64,000 bases of DNA from positions 1,106,001 through 1,170,000 of the forward strand of contig NZ_CP008852.1 of NCBI RefSeq assembly GCF_000725345.1, written 5' to 3'. Both the position numbers and the translations under genes were made by a program. Of the stretch, positions 60,803-64,000 are shown piece by piece. How positions within the stretch are numbered: the stretch's first letter is position 1; every line of letters begins with the position of its first letter. The notes under the pieces are model-generated. The model did no database searches. It saw only the letters and a program-made list of their open reading frames with translations, and had not been told where the DNA came from. Source of the DNA: Pelosinus sp. UFO1 (GTDB lineage: Bacteria; Bacillota; Negativicutes; DSM-13327).

Positions 60803-62518
60803 ATGAACATATTAAACGATATGAAAGTAAGCCTTAAATTAAGTATACTAATTGTTATTTCTTTGCTATCCATGAGTATTATAGGGTATACAGGATATTA
60901 TTATCTTCAGCAGTCAAATGCAGATATTAACTCGATGTATGCGGATCAATTAGTGCCAATTGCTCTTATAAATGCAAATCGTGCTCATATTAATAAAGTT
61001 AATGGAGCCATACTAGAATTAATGATTACAACGGATAATAATAGAAATAACGAGTTAAAAAAGATCATAGATGAGCAGGTAAAAGCCTTTAATGAGAATA
61101 TGATAGAGCTTGAAAAAGCCAATTTAGATGAGAAGGCAAAGGAACAGTTAAATGGGATCAAAACAGCCATAGGGAAGTATCGCGTTGCTAGACAACCAGT
61201 TATTGACTTGGCGATGCAAAATAGAAATGTAGAAGCGTATGCACTCTACGTTGCTACAGTGGAATCAGTAGCGAGTGACACGATTAATAAATGCACAGAT
61301 CTTTCAACATATAGTATTAACATGGCAAAACAAACACATGATGATAGCAAAATATCATTTGAGAAATCAACACATATTGTCATTGGTATCATTCTAGTAT
61401 CCTTACTTATTTTAGGATTGAGTGGGTGGTATATAACCCAAATTATAGCCAATCCGCTAAATACAATGGTGCTGATTTGTAAAGAATTTGCAGCAGGTGA
61501 TTTTCGAGATAAAACGCGAAGGATTCTTAGAAAAGACGAAGTTGGTCAAGTGGGCGATGCCTTGGCGGATATGCGTGTCTCTATTCGAAATTTGATGAAA
61601 CAAATCAATGATTCTTCTGAGCAATTGGCAGCCTCATCGGAGGAATTGACTGCTAGTGCAGATCAATCGGCTCAAGCTGCAAACCAAGTGGCTGCATCCA
61701 TTACCGATGTGGCACATGGTGCAGAAAAACAACTAAGTGTGGCGGACAACACATCAACTGTGGTTCAGCAGATGTCAGTTACTATCCAGCAAGTTGCTGT
61801 CAATGCCAATGAAGTATCTGATCAATCAGCGCAGGCTGCAAATAAGGCAAATGAAGGTAATACGTTAGTAGATAAAGCGATAAATCAGATGTCACACATA
61901 GAACAGACTGTTAATACTTCGGCTTTGGTAGTTGCAAAATTGGGAGAACGTTCTAAGGAAATCGGGCAAATTGTAGATACTATCTCTGGTATTGCTAGTC
62001 AGACAAACTTATTAGCTTTAAATGCTGCTATCGAAGCAGCGCGTGCGGGAGAACAAGGGCGTGGCTTTGCGGTAGTAGCAGAAGAAGTTCGTAAGTTAGC
62101 AGAACAATCGCAAGATGCAGCTAAGCATATTGCCGAACTGATTGGCGAAATTCAAGGAGATACTGACAAAGCAGTAATATCCATGAATGATGGTACTCGC
62201 GAGGTTAAGCTGGGAGCAGAAGTAGTAAATGATAGTGGAAGGGCTTTCCAAGAAATTGCATTTCTGATAAACAAAGTATCTGACCAAACAAAAGAAATAT
62301 CAACCGCCATAGAACAGATGGCGATTAACGGTCAACACATTGTTGGCTCAGTAAAGCAAATTGATGAACTAAGTAAAAAGGCCTCTGGAGAAGCGCAGAC
62401 CGTATCCGCCGCAACACAAGAGCAATCTGCATCTATGGAAGAAATCGCCTCATCCAGCCAAGCGCTAGCCCATTTAGCAATGGATCTTCGGGAAGCTGTT
62501 AGTAAATTTCAAGTTTAA
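60803..62518 (+). CDS. methyl-accepting chemotaxis protein under c-di-GMP control
   Basis: A 571-residue chemoreceptor. The start at 60803 is set by GGAGG (60793-60797). It has an N-terminal helix, a periplasmic four-helix-bundle sensor (~30-190, 4HB_MCP type), a second membrane helix ([19 protein letters not shown]), a HAMP domain ([20 protein letters not shown]) and a long signalling domain with the tip [42 protein letters not shown] c-di-GMP riboswitch with terminator lies upstream, tying its expression to the second messenger. The ligand is unknown. Confidence 0.92.
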   Translation: MNILNDMKVSLKLSILIVISLLSMSIIGYTGYYYLQQSNADINSMYADQLVPIALINANRAHINKVNGAILELMITTDNNRNNELKKIIDEQVKAFNENMIELEKANLDEKAKEQLNGIKTAIGKYRVARQPVIDLAMQNRNVEAYALYVATVESVASDTINKCTDLSTYSINMAKQTHDDSKISFEKSTHIVIGIILVSLLILGLSGWYITQIIANPLNTMVLICKEFAAGDFRDKTRRILRKDEVGQVGDALADMRVSIRNLMKQINDSSEQLAASSEELTASADQSAQAANQVAASITDVAHGAEKQLSVADNTSTVVQQMSVTIQQVAVNANEVSDQSAQAANKANEGNTLVDKAINQMSHIEQTVNTSALVVAKLGERSKEIGQIVDTISGIASQTNLLALNAAIEAARAGEQGRGFAVVAEEVRKLAEQSQDAAKHIAELIGEIQGDTDKAVISMNDGTREVKLGAEVVNDSGRAFQEIAFLINKVSDQTKEISTAIEQMAINGQHIVGSVKQIDELSKKASGEAQTVSAATQEQSASMEEIASSSQALAHLAMDLREAVSKFQV

Positions 62519-62585
62519 TTAAAAATATCCTACTTATGATAAATGTCAGCTTCAGGTTAGATATAATTAAGAGAATTGGGGAGTC

Positions 62586-62630
62586 AAAACAATGTCCTGG
62601 GAAGAGAATCCTAGGGCATTGTTTTATTTT
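62586..62630 (+). terminator. intrinsic terminator
   Basis: AAAACAATGTCCTGGG and CCTAGGGCATTGTTTT form an imperfect stem followed by ATTTTATTT. It ends the chemoreceptor gene. Confidence 0.75.
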
Positions 62631-62686
62631 ATATCTAGGGTATTTCTTTTATTTAATCTTTAGTCTAAATTACATGTAAATGTAAC

Positions 62687-62725
62687 TTGACAGTCACAAT
62701 TCTGTTACAATTCTATTCTATAATT
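62687..62725 (+). promoter_or_regulatory. promoter region of the His/Arg-rich secreted protein
   Basis: TTGACA at 62687 is followed by A/T-rich candidate -10 sequences (TTACAAT, TATAATT), so a sigma-A promoter is likely but the exact -10 is unclear. Confidence 0.4.
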
Positions 62726-62752
62726 AAAATAACAAATGAAGGAGTGATTTAA

Positions 62753-63079
62753 ATGAAAAATATAGCTAAAAAAATAGCGGTTTTATCAATGGTTGGTATG
62801 ATGCAAATCGGTTTTGGTGCATCCGTAATAGAAGCTTCACCACTACATAATCAGCCCCCAGTACAGCAACAAGATGATCGACATGATAAACATGATCAAG
62901 GTCAAGATCGACATGAAAGAGAACGTGCAGAAAAGGAAAGGCATGAAAGAGAAATGAGACGGCGTCCTCATGAAGGCGAACGAGAATGGCATGAACGTCA
63001 AAATCGAGAAAATGAACGACACGAAGAAAACTTGAGACGAATTGCTCATGGTATTTTAGATCTAATTCTCGATAACTAA
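62753..63079 (+). CDS. secreted His/Arg/Glu-rich protein (108 aa), function unknown
   Basis: The first ~29 residues form a signal peptide (KKIAVLSMVGMMQIGFGASVIEA). The mature part is almost entirely charged: DDRHDKHDQGQDRHERERAE, KERHEREMRRRPHEGERE and WHERQNRENERHEENLRR, an irregular repeat of HER/HEx units, then a short hydrophobic tail (IAHGILDLILDN). With ~14 histidines it might bind metal or act as a periplasmic buffer or chaperone; a coiled-coil-like helix is also possible. No family is recognised. It has its own ribosome site (GAAGGAG) and a terminator after it. Confidence 0.75.
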   Translation: MKNIAKKIAVLSMVGMMQIGFGASVIEASPLHNQPPVQQQDDRHDKHDQGQDRHERERAEKERHEREMRRRPHEGEREWHERQNRENERHEENLRRIAHGILDLILDN

Positions 63080-63110
63080 AGCTCTTAGTGCATTGCTAGG
63101 CATACTAACA

Positions 63111-63146
63111 TAAAAAACTGTCTTGTCATTTGATGAGATGGTTTTT
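63111..63146 (+). terminator. intrinsic terminator
   Basis: AAAAAACTGTCTT and GAGATGGTTTTTT form a stem with a T run after the secreted-protein gene. Confidence 0.65.
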
Positions 63147-63162
63147 TCAGCTGATGAAATTA

Positions 63163-63218
63163 CAAAATTGTACATTATAGTATTCAAAAGAATTTCAATG
63201 CTATAATGTACAATTTTG
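63163..63218. repeat. 18-bp perfect inverted repeat, 20-base loop
   Basis: CAAAATTGTACATTATAG (63163-63180) is the exact reverse complement of CTATAATGTACAATTTTG (63201-63218). There is no T run after it, so it is not a simple terminator. It lies ~60 bases before a small ORF, and each arm contains TATAAT on one strand. Confidence 0.85.
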
Positions 63219-63278
63219 GATATAGGTATTTTAATGTAAGAATAATATTTTTGGAGAATAGGTTAAAAGAGGTGCTTC

Positions 63279-63416
63279 ATGTCAGATGATATTCTAGAAA
63301 TAGAAATGAGTAAAGAAGAATTAGAACATCTAATCATCGAACTTCCTCAAATTTTGAAAGAGCTTGAGGAAGGAGCTATAAAGGATATAGTAATAGAAAA
63401 AGTAACAAATCTGTAA
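63279..63416 (+). CDS. small acidic protein (45 aa), unknown
   Basis: A 45-residue acidic helical protein starting at ATG 63279 after AAAAGAGGTG. The sequence is rich in Glu, Ile and Leu (ILEIEMSKEELEHLIIELPQ, ILKELEEGAIKDIVIEKV), suggesting an amphipathic helix or two. No family is recognised. It lies after the inverted repeat and is not on the same transcript as the upstream gene if the terminator works. Confidence 0.55.
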   Translation: MSDDILEIEMSKEELEHLIIELPQILKELEEGAIKDIVIEKVTNL

Positions 63417-63445
63417 GAAGGAGAATTTGTGACAAATGCGAATCA

Positions 63446-63474
63446 AGAAGGTTTGGCATGTGCAAAGTCTTCTT
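63446..63474. repeat. degenerate copy of the GACTTGGC hairpin
   Basis: GAAGGTTTGGC/GCAAAGTCTTC resembles the AAGACTTGGC..GCCAAGTCTT arms at 14.7, 24.5, 32.9 and 57.7 kb with mismatches. It may be a decayed copy or a terminator of the small acidic gene. Confidence 0.45.
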
Positions 63475-63581
63475 AATATTATGATGAAATTTCTAAAAAG
63501 GGTGACTAAAATAGAATTTTGTGATAGAATGCAAGTATACATAACAAGTTTATGTTTAATTATGGAAAAGGAGAATGAGAA

Positions 63582-64000
63582 ATGTTTAAACGGAATGTAA
63601 GGATCTTATTGGCTGCCAGTTTGTTACTTATTGTAGCTTTAGTTGCAGGGTGTGGTGGTGGTTCAGGCCTTCAGCGTGTAGCAGGACTTAGTGCAACGGA
63701 AACAGTAACTACTTTTTTTGATGCTGCCAAGAATAATCGTATGGAAGAAGCTAGTTTGTATGTTTCTGCTGCCTCAAAAAGCGACCCCAAAACAGTGGTA
63801 AAATTTATGACTGGGCAATCAGAATTAACACAAATCAAGAATTCTAATATCATGTCAATCAAACAAGTAGCCCAACAAGGGAACTATGCAGCTCTTTTGG
63901 TAACAACACAAGAACAGAATACTTTCAAGATTAATATGAAACCAGTCGGATTAGAAAAAGAAAATGGTGAGTGGTATATTATAGATTTTGATCAAATCTA
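63582..64000 (+). CDS. small lipoprotein, DUF4878-like (3' end at window edge)
   Basis: Starts at ATG 63582 after AAAAGGAGAATG. The first ~25 residues form a lipoprotein signal ending in VALVAGC, followed by a Gly/Ser spacer. The mature domain (about residues 37-139) begins ATETVTTFFDAAKNNRMEEASLYVS and ends EKENGEWYIIDFDQI, a pattern of NTF2-like DUF4878 lipoproteins. The last visible bases, TA, probably begin the stop codon. Function is unknown; such domains are often anchored sensors or accessory proteins. Confidence 0.7.
   Translation, partial: MFKRNVRILLAASLLLIVALVAGCGGGSGLQRVAGLSATETVTTFFDAAKNNRMEEASLYVSAASKSDPKTVVKFMTGQSELTQIKNSNIMSIKQVAQQGNYAALLVTTQEQNTFKINMKPVGLEKENGEWYIIDFDQI

Overview
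The window is low-GC DNA. It looks like a spore-forming, diderm, anaerobic Firmicute of the class Negativicutes, and Sporomusaceae such as Pelosinus or Sporomusa fit best. Outer-membrane biology is shown by a TonB-dependent receptor with its own ExbB, ExbD and TonB. Firmicute-style regulation is shown by SAM, lysine, cobalamin and c-di-GMP riboswitches, mostly coupled to intrinsic terminators. Sporulation is suggested by a Spo0E-like protein. Anaerobic metabolism is shown by a 2-oxoacid:ferredoxin oxidoreductase, butyrate kinase and phosphotransbutyrylase, a flavodiiron protein and an early-cobalt CbiK chelatase. The genus is an inference; no rRNA or tRNA gene was seen.

Layout. 1-6.0 kb: two near-duplicate purine-type NCS2 permeases (the first truncated by the window edge) flank a nitrosative/oxidative stress cassette: an FNR-type regulator, the Ric/ScdA repair protein and flavodiiron FprA, with a well-placed FNR-like box. 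6-14 kb: DEAD-box helicase, a VOC protein, an HD-GYP protein, an LtaS-like sulfatase-fold enzyme, small proteins, and a MATE pump. 13.8-16.2 kb: a methionine module (SAM riboswitch, aminotransferase, MetQ lipoprotein). 16.2-21 kb: MFS transporter, LarA-type racemase, DeoR regulator and HAD phosphatase. 21-24.4 kb: fumarase, then a lysine riboswitch and LysA. 24.6-29.3 kb: buk-ptb plus a four-subunit 2-oxoacid:ferredoxin oxidoreductase, a complete set for turning 2-oxoacids into acids and ATP. 29.4-33 kb: c-di-GMP riboswitch with HD-GYP, an MntR-like regulator and MntH.

33-51 kb is a large cobamide region. It holds CbiK and CobO, then cobalamin riboswitch 1, an orphan nitrogenase-component-1-like protein, a BtuB-like TonB receptor, a TIM-barrel protein resembling the cobamide-remodelling enzyme CbiR, BtuF, BtuC, a BtuD with an extra C-terminal domain, ExbB, ExbD and TonB. 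After an SDR comes cobalamin riboswitch 2, CbiL, a second BtuF-BtuC-BtuD set and an ABC-2 exporter pair. The nitrogenase-like protein, with P-cluster-like cysteines and no NifH partner in the window, is the best candidate for an undescribed function.

51-64 kb: an M20 amidohydrolase, an orphan zinc-binding lipoprotein behind a double-palindrome promoter, a DUF1624 acyltransferase, a PAS histidine kinase with its response regulator, a cupin, asparagine synthase, Spo0E, a c-di-GMP riboswitch in front of a chemoreceptor, a His/Arg/Glu-rich secreted protein, and a lipoprotein running off the end. A roughly 92-bp multi-hairpin repeat occurs three times (14.7, 24.4 and 32.9 kb).
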